Program-made: the position numbers and the translations under genes
Shown: one piece after another, positions 9,319 through 18,829 of the stretch
Numbering within the stretch: the stretch's first letter is position 1
How the letters are laid out: each line of letters begins with the position of its first letter
Notes under the pieces: generated by a model
Told to the model about the DNA's origin: nothing
The model's input: only the letters and a program-made list of their open reading frames with translations
Database searches by the model: none
DNA from: Bin87 sp963665395
GTDB taxonomy: Bacteria; Chloroflexota; Dehalococcoidia; Lucifugimonadales; UBA3495
Assembly (NCBI GenBank): GCA_963665395.2
Contig: OY762251.1
Location: forward strand, 2,170,001-2,234,000
Reading direction: 5' to 3'
Length of the DNA stretch: 64,000 nt

Positions 9319-10761
9319 ATGAACGACACCACCCAATCCGAGACCAGGTCGAGCGACACCGCCGTTTGCGGCTGGTGCGGAGCCGAAGGTCAAACCCCCG
9401 GTGAGCCCTGCCGGGAATGCCAGCGAGTCACTGCCAACATCCCCAGGTGGGCCCAGCCACGACGCCGGGGCCGACTGGCCTGGTTCACCAGGCGACGCAT
9501 AATCCGGCTCGCGGTGGCGGCGGTGGTGCTGTCTTTCCTGGCGTGGCTGTACTACCCCTTCTTCCCCAACCCGATCACCCTCCTGCTCCGGTCGCCCAGC
9601 ACCGAGGCCAGTTCCGACTCGCCCGACGGCCAATGGTCCATGACGGGCCGTGACCTGCGGCTGACCCGGCACATACCCGTGCCCTCCGTCCAGCCCGAAG
9701 GCCGGGTCGTCTGGTCGCGCAGTCTGGGCGCTCCCACCCGTGGCGCTCCGGTGGTGCATGACGGCGTAGTGTACGTAGGCGGCTATTTCGAGGTTATCGC
9801 CCTGGACGCCGCCACGGGCAACGAACTCTGGCGCTACGAGATTGCCACCCCGCTGGATCATTCCGTGGCGGTTGCCGGCGACACCATCTACCTGGGCTTG
9901 ACCAACCACCGGGTGCAGGCCGTGGACCGCAACTCCCGGTATCTACAGTGGGAGTTCAAAACCGAGGGGCCCATCTCATCATCTCCGGTGGTGGCCGGCG
10001 GCATCGTGTACGTGGGTTCGTCCGACAGCTTCGTGTACGCCTTGGACGCGGCCACTGGCAAACTCCTGTGGAAGGAAGATATCGTAGGCGAACTCCGCTC
10101 TGCGCCGGCGGTGAGCGACGGGCTGGTGTATGCCGCGGGCAACCTGGGCGACCTGTACGTTTTTGACGCCAGGACGGGCCAGGGCAAGCTGCGCTTCCGA
10201 GCGTCCGGAAACACCAAGGGCTCCCCGGCGGTCGCCAACGGGTTGGCCTATTTCCCCGCCGGCGGCCGGATCTATGCCGTTGACGCCGACGCCCGGGAGG
10301 TGGCCGGCGAGTACCAGTTCAACCGGGTCTGGGCGCAGTTCTACTACTGGCAGATCCCGGGAGTGCCCCAACCTCCGGTCCAAAAAGGCGGGCAATGGCT
10401 TTTTGATCCCGACTTCAATCCCCGGGAGCGGACCACCACCGGTCTGGTGGCTGGACCGGCGGTGACGCCCGAAACCCTTTACGTGGGAAGCTTCAACGGC
10501 GCTTTCTACGCGGCGGACGCTCACTCCGGCAAGGAAGCCTGGCGGTTCACCGCAGATGGGGCCGTCTTCGAGTCGGCGGTCGTGATGGGCGACCGGGTGT
10601 ACTTTGGGGACAGTGCGGGATCCTTTTACGCCCTGCGCCGCTCCGACGGCGAGCAAATCTGGAAACTCCCGCTGGACGCGCCCATTGAGATTGCGCCGGT
10701 GTTCGCCGAAGGCCGCTTCTACGTCCGGACCACCGACGGCATCCTGCACGCCATTGAGTAA
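9319..10761 (+). CDS. Membrane-anchored PQQ-like beta-propeller protein with N-terminal zinc ribbon
   Basis: The N-terminus carries two CxxC pairs (Cys17/Cys20 and Cys31/Cys34) resembling a small zinc ribbon. One membrane helix follows at about residues 58-80. The rest (about 110-480) is a PQQ_2/BamB-like propeller with repeats such as VYVGGYFEVIALDAATG, VYVGSSDSFVYALDAATGK and LYVGSFNGAFYAADAHSGK. No PQQ-binding catalytic set is obvious, so a structural or assembly role is more likely than dehydrogenase activity. ATG 9319 is preferred; an in-frame TTG at 9283 would add 12 residues. It is convergent with the MFS gene, only 15 bases apart. Confidence 0.8.
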   Translation: MNDTTQSETRSSDTAVCGWCGAEGQTPGEPCRECQRVTANIPRWAQPRRRGRLAWFTRRRIIRLAVAAVVLSFLAWLYYPFFPNPITLLLRSPSTEASSDSPDGQWSMTGRDLRLTRHIPVPSVQPEGRVVWSRSLGAPTRGAPVVHDGVVYVGGYFEVIALDAATGNELWRYEIATPLDHSVAVAGDTIYLGLTNHRVQAVDRNSRYLQWEFKTEGPISSSPVVAGGIVYVGSSDSFVYALDAATGKLLWKEDIVGELRSAPAVSDGLVYAAGNLGDLYVFDARTGQGKLRFRASGNTKGSPAVANGLAYFPAGGRIYAVDADAREVAGEYQFNRVWAQFYYWQIPGVPQPPVQKGGQWLFDPDFNPRERTTTGLVAGPAVTPETLYVGSFNGAFYAADAHSGKEAWRFTADGAVFESAVVMGDRVYFGDSAGSFYALRRSDGEQIWKLPLDAPIEIAPVFAEGRFYVRTTDGILHAIE

Positions 10762-10776
10762 GACGGCTGCGGCCCG

Positions 10777-12111
10777 TCAGTTGTCCGCCGGCGTATTCGT
10801 TCCCTGAGTAACCAGGCGGCGCACGTCGGCCTGCCGTCGCTGGGACGGGGAAAGGCGCGGGTTGCCCAGGAACAGGAACATCAACGCTCCCACCGCGCTT
10901 ACCGCGGCGATGGATGCCATGGGCGCCGTGTAGCTGCCGGTGACGTACTCCTCCATCCACGCGACGTATGGCACCACCACGATGAACATGATGTTCATCG
11001 GTATCATTGAAATTCCGGTAATGCGGGCGAAGCTGCTGCGCCCGAAATACACGCCGCGAATGGCCGTGGTCAACGGCGTCCGGCCGCCGAAGCCAATCCC
11101 CATCACGATGGTGAACAAGTAGAACATCGGCAGGGTATCAGCCATCAGCAAAATGACCATGGCGAAGGATTGCAGGATAGAGAAACCGAAAATCGCCAGC
11201 CGAATGGGTATGCGGTCTCCGATAATACCGCCCACCACAATGAAGGCCGTCGATACGGCGGTCTGCACGGAAATCACCCCTCCGATCTGCTCCAGGGGGA
11301 AGCCGCGGTCTGCCATTATGAGGCCCAGGTAGAACATCACGCTGATGATGATGATGGATGAGCTGGCGTGGCCCATGGTGATCAGCCAGAACGACCGCGT
11401 GCGTATGGCTTCCTGCCAGCTGTAGTCCGGCGCGATGGCGCCGCCGTTGGCGGAGCGCCGCGGGCCGGTGTCCGCGATAGTGTCCGGATCTATTCCATCG
11501 GGATGCTGCCCATAGTCCTCGGGTCGGTTTCGCACCAGCAGGGCCAGGGGCGCTGCTGACACCAGACCGATTGCGCCCACCAGCAGCGCGGTGTTCTGCC
11601 ACCCCAGCCGGCCCGGTATCTCCACGCCGGCCTGGATGTCCCATCCCATCGCCCATGCCATCAACGGCACGATGACGACGCCGCCCAGTCCGAAGCCCAG
11701 CATCGGTATGGACATGGCGGTGGAACGTCGCCGGCGAAACCAGTTGTTCAACGCGGTGTTGGCCGGGAGCCAGGAACCCAGCCCGGCCCCCAGGCTCACC
11801 ACTACGAAGGCCAGGTAGAACATCCACAGGTTGTCCGTCCGGCTGAACAGAATGAAACCGACGGCGAAAATCACCATCCCGATGACCACCATCTTGCGCG
11901 GCCCCAGCTTGTCCACTCCCCAGCCGGCAATCGGCCCCATTACCGTGCCTTCCACCCGGGTCAGCGTGAACGCCCAGGACATTTGAAACGGCGTCCAGCC
12001 AAAGTTCTGCGACAACACCGGCAGCCACAAAGACAGCGCCTGGAAAAGGGGCACCGTCCCGATCACCATGATGACCGCGCCGATAACCGCCAGCCACCAG
12101 CCGTAGAACAT
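10777..12111 (-). CDS. MFS transporter
   Basis: A secondary transporter of about 444 residues with twelve predicted membrane helices. It starts at ATG 12111 with MFYGWWLAV, the same beginning as the two MFS proteins at 20140 and 21431. The frame is open further upstream to 12219, but that extension is polar and unlike the family. The cytoplasmic loop between helices 2 and 3 has GWGVDKLGPRKMV. The central loop ends in RNRPEDYGQHPDG, the RPEDxGxxPDG motif seen in the monocarboxylate/oxalate-formate-like branch. The substrate is probably an organic acid (inference). It lies 242 bases downstream of the ABC ATPase operon on the same strand. Confidence 0.88.
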   Translation of the reverse strand: MFYGWWLAVIGAVIMVIGTVPLFQALSLWLPVLSQNFGWTPFQMSWAFTLTRVEGTVMGPIAGWGVDKLGPRKMVVIGMVIFAVGFILFSRTDNLWMFYLAFVVVSLGAGLGSWLPANTALNNWFRRRRSTAMSIPMLGFGLGGVVIVPLMAWAMGWDIQAGVEIPGRLGWQNTALLVGAIGLVSAAPLALLVRNRPEDYGQHPDGIDPDTIADTGPRRSANGGAIAPDYSWQEAIRTRSFWLITMGHASSSIIIISVMFYLGLIMADRGFPLEQIGGVISVQTAVSTAFIVVGGIIGDRIPIRLAIFGFSILQSFAMVILLMADTLPMFYLFTIVMGIGFGGRTPLTTAIRGVYFGRSSFARITGISMIPMNIMFIVVVPYVAWMEEYVTGSYTAPMASIAAVSAVGALMFLFLGNPRLSPSQRRQADVRRLVTQGTNTPADN

Positions 12112-12353
12112 CCCGCGCACCAGACGCACCGGATGGGCAAGTTCCCGCGCTTGCAACAATTGACCGCTCCCCAGAGGATGCCGATAATCGCAAAAATTTG
12201 AGCAGATTCCGGCAGACAACGCCGGTCATTATACCCCAACGCCAGCCATTATCCGTATTACAGATATGTAAAACTTGCCCGTATCAAACTGCGGCGCCGG
12301 CTCCTCACATTGGGAACCGGCGCCGGTTGGCGCGGGAGTCCGGCCCGCGGTGG

Positions 12354-13391
12354 TCAGCAGGCGTTCGGACTGCCTTCATCGTACAGATGGCACGCGGTGG
12401 CGTGGCCCGGCTGGTATTCCACCAACAGGGGCACGTCCGCCGAGCAGCGCTCCATGACGAAGGGACAGCGGGGGTGGAAGGGGCAGCCCGCCGGCGGGTT
12501 CAATGGCGAAGGGACTTCCCCCGTCAGCACCAGCTCTTCCCGTTGCCGCCGCGGATGAGCCGGCAGCGATGCCGAGATGAGCGCGCGGGTGTACGGATGC
12601 TGGGGATCGGTGAACAGCGCGATGGGCGGCGCTTCTTCGACGATCTTGCCGAGGTACATGACGCCCACCGTGTGGCTCATGTACCGCACCGTCGCCAGGT
12701 TATGGGCGATGAGCAGATAGCTCAACTCGTAGGTCGATTGCAGTTCCTTCAGCAGATTGAGGATCTGGGCGCGAATCGAGACGTCCAATGCCGAAACCGG
12801 CTCGTCCAGCACGATCAGCTTGGGCCGGGTGGAAAGGGCGCGGGCGATGGCGATGCGTTGACGCTGGCCGCCGCTGAACTCATGGGGATACCGCTCCGCA
12901 TGGAAAGGGTGCAATCCCACGACTTGCAGCAGTTCGTGGACCTGGGAACGCACCGCCGACCGGCTGAGCCGCTGGTGCGTAATCAGGGGCTCCGAAATAA
13001 TCTGGTCAACGCGCATCCGGGGGTTGAGGGAACTCCATGGGTCCTGGAAAACGGCCTGCACGGAAGCGCGGAAGTTGCGCCGCTCGGCCCCGGAGAACTG
13101 GTTCATGGGCCGGTTGTCAAAATAGATGCTGCCGTCGGTGGGACGGTCGGCCATCAGCAGCATCCGGCTGGTGGTGGTCTTGCCGCAGCCCGATTCGCCG
13201 ACCAGGCTGTAGGTCTGACCGGGCATGATGTTGATGGAGATACCGTCAACGGCTTTGACCGTGCCGGTGCGCCGCCGGAGCAGATTGCCGCGATATATCG
13301 GGAAATGGCGGCGGATGCCCTCCAAACGCACCAGGGCCCGGTCGTCGGCCCTCAAGATGGCTTCTCCGGACGCGGCTGTCGTGGTAACCAT
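12354..13391 (-). CDS. Dipeptide/oligopeptide ABC transporter ATPase, DppF/OppF type, importer 2
   Basis: Hydrolyses ATP to drive importer 2. Walker A is GESGCGKTT (about residues 65-73), the signature is FSGGQRQR and Walker B is LIVLDEP. The C-terminal oligopeptide-transporter extension contains CPFHPRCP, a cysteine motif typical of these ATPases (a 4Fe-4S or structural role has been proposed in the family). The chosen ATG (13391) overlaps the last base of the preceding gene's TAA stop, so the two ATPases are translationally coupled. An in-frame start at 13409 is possible. With its partner it is the only ATPase pair for three permease sets in the window. Confidence 0.93.
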   Translation of the reverse strand: MVTTTAASGEAILRADDRALVRLEGIRRHFPIYRGNLLRRRTGTVKAVDGISINIMPGQTYSLVGESGCGKTTTSRMLLMADRPTDGSIYFDNRPMNQFSGAERRNFRASVQAVFQDPWSSLNPRMRVDQIISEPLITHQRLSRSAVRSQVHELLQVVGLHPFHAERYPHEFSGGQRQRIAIARALSTRPKLIVLDEPVSALDVSIRAQILNLLKELQSTYELSYLLIAHNLATVRYMSHTVGVMYLGKIVEEAPPIALFTDPQHPYTRALISASLPAHPRRQREELVLTGEVPSPLNPPAGCPFHPRCPFVMERCSADVPLLVEYQPGHATACHLYDEGSPNAC

Positions 13392-14356
13392 TATTCCGCC
13401 CTCCAGCATCGGGAAGTGTGCCCCGCAGCGACGGTGAATTCGTCCGGGTATTCATCGCAGCGCTCCCACCGGTAGGGACAGCGCGGGGCAAAGGAGCACC
13501 CGGCCGGCAGGGCATCCAGCGACGGCGGCTGGCCCTCGATGGAAGGCAGCAGATCAACATCGGTGTCCAGGTCGGGAACCGATTGCAGCAGAGCCTCGGT
13601 GTAGGGATGGGCCGGGTTGTCGAACATATCTTCCACGTCTGACTGTTCAACAATTCGCCCGGCATACATCACGGCCACCCGGTCGCACATCCGCGCCACG
13701 ATGCCAAAGTCGTGGGTGATGAAGATGATGGCTGCCCCGGTCTGCTCCTGGATGTCTTTTAACAGGCGCAGGTACTGCAGCTGAATGGTAGCGTCCAACG
13801 ACGTGGTTGGCTCGTCGGCGATGAGCAGGTTGGGCGCCCGGGAGATGGAGATCGCGCCCACTACCCGTTGCCTCATACCGCCGCTCATCTGGTGGGGGAA
13901 GTTGGTCAAGCGGTCTTCCGCCGCCGGTATCCTCACGTTCTCCAATAATTGTACCGCCCGCTGGCGGAGGGAGCGTCGCGGTTCCTGGTATTCCAGGCGC
14001 AGCGTTTCGACCAGCTGATCCCCCACTGTAAAAACCGGGTTCAGCGATGTGAGCGGGTCCTGCATCACCATGCAGATTCCGGAGCCGCGTATGTCCCGCA
14101 TCTCGCCGCGGCTCTTCTCAAGCAGGTTTTCACCCAGATAGTTGATGCTCCCGCCCACGATGCGCCCCGGATGGGGCACCATGCCCAGAATCGACCAGGC
14201 GGTCATGCTCTTGCCGGAGCCGGATTCCCCAACGATGCCCAGCGTCTCGCCGCGGCGCAGTTCAAAGCTGATGCCGTCCACCGCCTTGACCACGCCGGTG
14301 CGCGTGAAAAAGTGAGTTTGGAGGTCCCGCACCCGCAGGATTACGTCTTCAGCCAT
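13391..14356 (-). CDS. Dipeptide/oligopeptide ABC transporter ATPase, DppD/OppD type, importer 2
   Basis: The first ATPase of importer 2, 321 residues. Walker A GESGSGKSM begins near residue 44, the signature is MSGGMRQR and Walker B is LLIADEPTTSLD. The C-terminus has the CSFAPRCPYRWERC cysteine motif of the OppD/DppD group. Its start lies five bases downstream of the stop of an unexpected Uma2-type nuclease gene. Its stop overlaps the start of the second ATPase. Confidence 0.93.
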   Translation of the reverse strand: MAEDVILRVRDLQTHFFTRTGVVKAVDGISFELRRGETLGIVGESGSGKSMTAWSILGMVPHPGRIVGGSINYLGENLLEKSRGEMRDIRGSGICMVMQDPLTSLNPVFTVGDQLVETLRLEYQEPRRSLRQRAVQLLENVRIPAAEDRLTNFPHQMSGGMRQRVVGAISISRAPNLLIADEPTTSLDATIQLQYLRLLKDIQEQTGAAIIFITHDFGIVARMCDRVAVMYAGRIVEQSDVEDMFDNPAHPYTEALLQSVPDLDTDVDLLPSIEGQPPSLDALPAGCSFAPRCPYRWERCDEYPDEFTVAAGHTSRCWRAE

Positions 14357-14361
14357 CCCGT

Positions 14362-15096
14362 TTATTCACCTCGCAACCGCTGCAACTCGGCCTGGAGGCG
14401 GGCTACTTCGGCCTCGGCGGCCTGCTGGGCGGCCTCCGCGGCCAACCGGCCGGCCAGTTGTTCCATCACGTTGCCCAGCCATTCTCCTGCCGCCGGGTCG
14501 TAAAACCACAGCCGTCCTTCCGTGTAGCACACATCCAGCCCCAGCGTGGGGCTGTGCGCCCACACCATACCGTCCGGCCCCGGTTGCGTCTCGAACCGTC
14601 GGTATTTCCCATCCACCAGATACTCCCCCACCAGCGGCTCCCCGTAATGGTCCCCGCCGGTGGGGTCGTAGCGCCAGTATTCACCGATGCCGAGACGGGC
14701 GTACAAATCACGCTTGTACCCCAAGTCGTTCTGGTAGGTGCTTTTGGAACCGATTTCCAGCACAAAGGCCGGTGGACGGCCAAAGTCCCAGATGCGATAG
14801 GCGTAGGGGTCCCAGAGCCGGTCTGCGCCCTCACCGAAGACGACGTAGCAGTCAGGGCGGAACACCGCGTCGCGGTTGCCTTCTTCGTAATAGACGCCGG
14901 TGTTGCCGGATACAAAGACGCCGGGACGGCCACCCCACCAAACTCTGATGGCGTCCATAATGTCGTGGTAGTGCTTTTCCTGCATTCCGGTATCCGGCAG
15001 CGGTTCCCAGATTTCGGGATAGGCGTCCAGCAGCTCATCGTCCAGCGGAACGCCGCGGTAGTACGCTACCTTGGGGCCTTGTTTTGTAGTCATCAC
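14362..15096 (-). CDS. Uma2-family (DUF820) PD-(D/E)XK-like nuclease inside an ABC operon
   Basis: A 244-residue protein with the Uma2 pattern. An acidic motif FRPDCYVVF is followed by the core strand VLEIGSKST and then LGYKRDLYARLGIGEYWRYDP, matching the usual D...E...K arrangement and the GVxEYW motif. The last 40 residues are an Ala/Glu-rich coiled coil. Uma2 proteins are predicted nucleases, very abundant in Chloroflexi and cyanobacteria, and their role is unknown. It is wedged between the DppC-type permease (66 bases upstream) and the first ATPase (5 bases downstream), so it is probably co-transcribed. Confidence 0.82.
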   Translation of the reverse strand: MMTTKQGPKVAYYRGVPLDDELLDAYPEIWEPLPDTGMQEKHYHDIMDAIRVWWGGRPGVFVSGNTGVYYEEGNRDAVFRPDCYVVFGEGADRLWDPYAYRIWDFGRPPAFVLEIGSKSTYQNDLGYKRDLYARLGIGEYWRYDPTGGDHYGEPLVGEYLVDGKYRRFETQPGPDGMVWAHSPTLGLDVCYTEGRLWFYDPAAGEWLGNVMEQLAGRLAAEAAQQAAEAEVARLQAELQRLRGE

Positions 15097-15162
15097 AACC
15101 TCTCGGCGAAAAACGCCAGGCCAAGCCCCGCCGCCATTGCCCGCCGGCGCATTCCCGGGAGA

Positions 15163-16044
15163 CTAGCGCGCCCGCCGCAACTTGGGGTCAAGATAGTCGC
15201 GCAGCCAGTCGCCAAAGAAATTGAAGGCGAGCACCACCACCGTAATGGCAACTCCCGGGAACAGGGAGAGCCACCATACGTCGAGGATTACCTCCTGTCC
15301 TTCGGCGACCATTATACCCCACGCCGGCGCTCCGGGAGACAGGCCCAATCCCAGAAAGCTCAACGCTGCTTCCAGGAGAATGATCTGGCCGACCATCAGA
15401 CTGGTAATCACCATCAGCGTGTTGGCGACGTTGGGAAAGATGTGCCGCCAGAGGATGACCGGCGCCTTCACCCCCGTGATGCGGGCGAGGGTCACGAAAT
15501 CGTACCCCTTAACGGTCAGCACGTCGCCGCGGATCATGCGGGCGAAACGCGCCCACACCGTCAGCAGGACAGCCAGAATGATCGCCACCGGGCCAGGATT
15601 CATTATCACCACTACCACCAAAGCCAGCAGAATGGTGGGGAAGCCCAGGGCAGCGTCCGTGATCCGCATCAGCAGGGCGTCGGCCCAGCCGCCCCAATAG
15701 CCGGAGACCAGGCCGATAACCGTGCCTATCACGGCCCCTAGAGCCAGGGCGATAACGCTGATCTGGACGGTGGTGCGAGCGCCGTAGATAAGGCGACTCA
15801 ACATATCTCGACCGAGTACGTCGGTCCCCAACGGGTGATCCATATTCTCGAAGGGCGCAAGCTTGCTGTTGATGACGTTGAGGCTGGTCGGATCATGGGG
15901 AGCGAGCCAGTGGGCGAAAGCGGCGCAGAACAGCAAGACCAGCAGGATTGCGATGGGCAGCCACGGCAGTCGCGCCTCGATAATGCGTTGCCGCCAGTTC
16001 AACTGGGGCTGCGCGGCCTCAAGAACCAGGTCGGTGGTAGCCAT
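15163..16044 (-). CDS. ABC transporter permease, DppC/OppC type, importer 2
   Basis: Channel subunit of importer 2, 293 residues. The DppC signature HPLGTDVLGRDMLSRL, the EAA loop VTLARITGVKAP and the C-terminal FFGDWLRDYLDPKLR are all present. It starts 19 bases after the DppB-type gene stops. The order binding protein, DppB, DppC, (Uma2), DppD, DppF is the standard order of a dipeptide operon apart from the nuclease gene. Confidence 0.92.
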   Translation of the reverse strand: MATTDLVLEAAQPQLNWRQRIIEARLPWLPIAILLVLLFCAAFAHWLAPHDPTSLNVINSKLAPFENMDHPLGTDVLGRDMLSRLIYGARTTVQISVIALALGAVIGTVIGLVSGYWGGWADALLMRITDAALGFPTILLALVVVVIMNPGPVAIILAVLLTVWARFARMIRGDVLTVKGYDFVTLARITGVKAPVILWRHIFPNVANTLMVITSLMVGQIILLEAALSFLGLGLSPGAPAWGIMVAEGQEVILDVWWLSLFPGVAITVVVLAFNFFGDWLRDYLDPKLRRAR

Positions 16045-16063
16045 GGCGCGCTCCTACCCCGGG

Positions 16064-16981
16064 TCAGTGCCGGATCCTCGGATCGGCGTACACGTACAGA
16101 ATGTCCACTATCAGCGCGGTCAGGATGTAGAAGAACGCCGAGGCCATCACCGCCGCCTGCACCACCGGGAAATTCCGTTGCAACACGCCGTCCAGCATCA
16201 GCCGGCCCAGGCCCGGCCAGGCGAATACTTGCTCCACCACGATGGCGCCGTTGAGCAAACCCGCCAGGCTGATGCCGCTGAAAGTCAAAATGGGGATCAG
16301 GGCGTTGCGCAGGGCATGCTTCCACACCACCATCCCGTCCTTTAAACCCTTGATGCGGGCGAACCGCACGTAATCACTGTCCAGGACCTCCAGCATACTG
16401 GACCGGCCCAACCGCATGATCCCGGCCATGATTGACCAAGCCAATACGAAAGCCGGCAGGATGAAGTTCTCCGGCCCCTCCCGACCGTAGGTGGGCAGCA
16501 CCTTCAATATTGCCCCAAACAACAGGATCAGCATGATGGCGACCCAGAACTGAGGCGCCGCCATGCCCAGCACGGCGAACAGCTTGCCGACCTTATCGAA
16601 TACCGTATCACGTTTCACCGCAGATAATATGCCGAGAGGCACGCCAATGACTATTGCCAGAGCCATGCCGGCAGCGGCCAGCTGCAACGTAGCCGGCAGA
16701 CGCTCCAGGAGCAGATCGCGCGTCGGGCGGCGGTCGCGGATTGACACGCCGAAATCGCCCTGGACTGCCCCTTTCAGGAAGATGAAGTATTGCTCCGACA
16801 TGGGCTTGTCCAGGCCCAAATCGCGGCGCAACCGTTCGTAGTCCTCCTTACCCGACGCCTCCGGAGGAAGCAGCACCAACGCGGGATCGCCAGTCAGACG
16901 GGTTGCCAGAAAAACCAGAACGCTGATGACCAACAGGGTGATCAGGCCCTGCAACACTCGAACTGCAACGAATTGCCACAT
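16064..16981 (-). CDS. ABC transporter permease, DppB/OppB type, importer 2
   Basis: Channel subunit of importer 2, 305 residues. It has an N-terminal membrane helix, the periplasmic DLGLDKPMSEQYF stretch, GDFGVSIRDRRP before the second helix, and the EAA loop YVRFARIKGL. It ends with the family C-terminus YVYADPRIRH. It begins 16 bases downstream of the binding-protein stop, so both are almost certainly on one transcript from the promoter near 18800. Confidence 0.92.
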   Translation of the reverse strand: MWQFVAVRVLQGLITLLVISVLVFLATRLTGDPALVLLPPEASGKEDYERLRRDLGLDKPMSEQYFIFLKGAVQGDFGVSIRDRRPTRDLLLERLPATLQLAAAGMALAIVIGVPLGILSAVKRDTVFDKVGKLFAVLGMAAPQFWVAIMLILLFGAILKVLPTYGREGPENFILPAFVLAWSIMAGIMRLGRSSMLEVLDSDYVRFARIKGLKDGMVVWKHALRNALIPILTFSGISLAGLLNGAIVVEQVFAWPGLGRLMLDGVLQRNFPVVQAAVMASAFFYILTALIVDILYVYADPRIRH

Positions 16982-16997
16982 GACTTTCGCTAATCAA

Positions 16998-18707
16998 TCA
17001 GTTGAGTTTCATGGTCCAGATCGCGGTCTGGTAGGCGACAACAGGCCACGGCTCCCAGGCGGCGATCCTTGGGCCAACTCCCCAGGGCAGGTTCACATAC
17101 CCGGTTCCAAACTCGTAGTGCTCGTCACGAAGCGCCTTGTATGCTTTGTTGAACGCTTCCTGACGAAGCGCCGGGTCCACCACTGAGAGAGCTTCCTTGG
17201 CGACGGCGACCAGATCGTCACGTTTGCCGCCCAGGTGGGCATTCCCTTCGGGGTCTCCATAGATGCCATTGGTGATGCTGCCACCGTCCCAACGGGTCTC
17301 ATTGGCGCGTATGATCACCTTGCCATCCAGTTGCCGGCCGAACCAGCGTTCCCGCACGGTGGAGGCTTCGCCCACGATCACGTCCACGTCGATTCCCAGG
17401 TTCTTTTCCCACATATCCGCAATCAACTGCGCTTGCTCAGGCAGGAAGGGCACGTCGCCGGCCTTCCAGGTGTGAACTTCAAGCGTGCCGAAACCGTCGC
17501 CGTCAGGGTACCCGGCGTCCGCCATTAACTGCTTTGCCAGGTCGGGATCATAGGGGAACGGGTCCAAGTCTGCGCTGTAGCCCAGGGCATTGGGGGTGAC
17601 CCAGTTCCAACCCTTGGAAGCCGCGGCTTCCGGCCCGTACAGAGAATTGATTATCAGGTCTTTGTCTATGGCGTAGTCCAAAGCCTGCCGCACTTCTTTC
17701 TTATTGCACGGGAATTGCACTTCCCAGCAACCGGGCATCAACACCCACATATAAGAGGACTCTTGTGCCCAGATGAAACGACCGCCACCATCCTCAACCT
17801 GGTCTTTGACGGCCAGGTTTGCTTCGATCACGTCGGCGTCTCCCGCTCGCAGCGCGGCGACGCGGGTAGCTACCTCAGGGACCAGCCGCAAATCCAGGGT
17901 CTGGAATGATGGACTTCGCTCCGGCATGAAGTAATCGTCATAGCGTTCCAGGAGGATCTGTTCAGCGATCACGTGTTTTTCGAGCCGGAAAGGACCGGCG
18001 CCGATCGGCGCGTCGTTGTAGGCGTCTTGGCCGATGCTCTCAAAATAATTCTTTGGAAGCACAATACCGGCGATCCCGAAACTCAACTCCGAAATAAAGA
18101 ACGGGAAGAAAGCTTTCGGGGTGGTATGCGTCACCCGCAAAGAATTCGGACCGGTCGCCTCAATGCTCTCCGTTTCTCCAGCTTCGGCCTGGATGCTGGG
18201 GCTGATGGATTCAGTCACAGCTTCAGGACCGAAGGTGAAGTTCATGGTGAACACGGCATCATCGATGGTCAGCGGGTCGCCGTTGTGGAAAGTGATGCCA
18301 TCGCGGATGGTCAGGTCCCAGGACAGGCCGTCCTCGGAAACCGCCCAATCGGTCAGCACGGCCGGAAGCATCTCCACATTTTCGTTGCCGTTAATCCAGA
18401 AAGCGTTCATTTGGCGGCCATAGGTGGCTGCTTCCCCGACGCCATCCCTGGGGGTGAAGAGTTCGGTGCCCCACACGGCGTTCATCAGCGTCACCTTGCC
18501 GCCGGTGTCCGTCGTCGTTGCCGGAGCCGGGGCCTCGGTCGCCCGGGGCAGCGCGGTGGCGGCTACCGTCGGTTGGGATGCGGCAGGCGCAGCGGGAGCC
18601 GCCGCGCTCGGTTCCTCCGTGGGAGAGCCGCAGGCTGCCAGCGCCATAACAATCAAGACGGAAGATCCGAACAATATCAGCTTGCCAATCTGTTGGCGTA
18701 CCAGCAT
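16998..18707 (-). CDS. ABC transporter substrate-binding lipoprotein, family 5, importer 2
   Basis: Solute-binding lipoprotein of about 569 residues. ATG 18707 is preferred because GGAGGA lies 8 bases upstream; an ATG at 18722 is in frame but has no such site. The lipobox is ALAAC (Cys26), followed by an Ala/Pro/Thr-rich tether and an SBP_bac_5 domain (WDLTIRDGITFHNGDPLTID, LMADAGYPDGDGFG). It leads the complete operon 18707-12354. Its ligand cannot be told from sequence. Confidence 0.9.
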   Translation of the reverse strand: MLVRQQIGKLILFGSSVLIVMALAACGSPTEEPSAAAPAAPAASQPTVAATALPRATEAPAPATTTDTGGKVTLMNAVWGTELFTPRDGVGEAATYGRQMNAFWINGNENVEMLPAVLTDWAVSEDGLSWDLTIRDGITFHNGDPLTIDDAVFTMNFTFGPEAVTESISPSIQAEAGETESIEATGPNSLRVTHTTPKAFFPFFISELSFGIAGIVLPKNYFESIGQDAYNDAPIGAGPFRLEKHVIAEQILLERYDDYFMPERSPSFQTLDLRLVPEVATRVAALRAGDADVIEANLAVKDQVEDGGGRFIWAQESSYMWVLMPGCWEVQFPCNKKEVRQALDYAIDKDLIINSLYGPEAAASKGWNWVTPNALGYSADLDPFPYDPDLAKQLMADAGYPDGDGFGTLEVHTWKAGDVPFLPEQAQLIADMWEKNLGIDVDVIVGEASTVRERWFGRQLDGKVIIRANETRWDGGSITNGIYGDPEGNAHLGGKRDDLVAVAKEALSVVDPALRQEAFNKAYKALRDEHYEFGTGYVNLPWGVGPRIAAWEPWPVVAYQTAIWTMKLN

Positions 18708-18782
18708 CACGCATTCCTCCAAACCGGCGCGATATGTTGGCTGATTAGGGTTAGCGAATCGCGCTTGTGCGGCGTATGCGCG

Positions 18783-18811
18783 ACATTAGCACACGGTCTA
18801 TGACCCGTCAA
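18783..18811 (-). promoter_or_regulatory. Promoter of ABC importer 2 operon
   Basis: On the minus strand a -35 TTGACG (18811-18806) and -10 TAATGT (18788-18783) are separated by 17 bases. The -10 ends about 75 bases before the binding-protein start. A 173-bp miniature element begins 18 bases upstream of the -35 box. Confidence 0.55.
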
Positions 18812-18829
18812 CGTTTCCGACTGCCGGAG

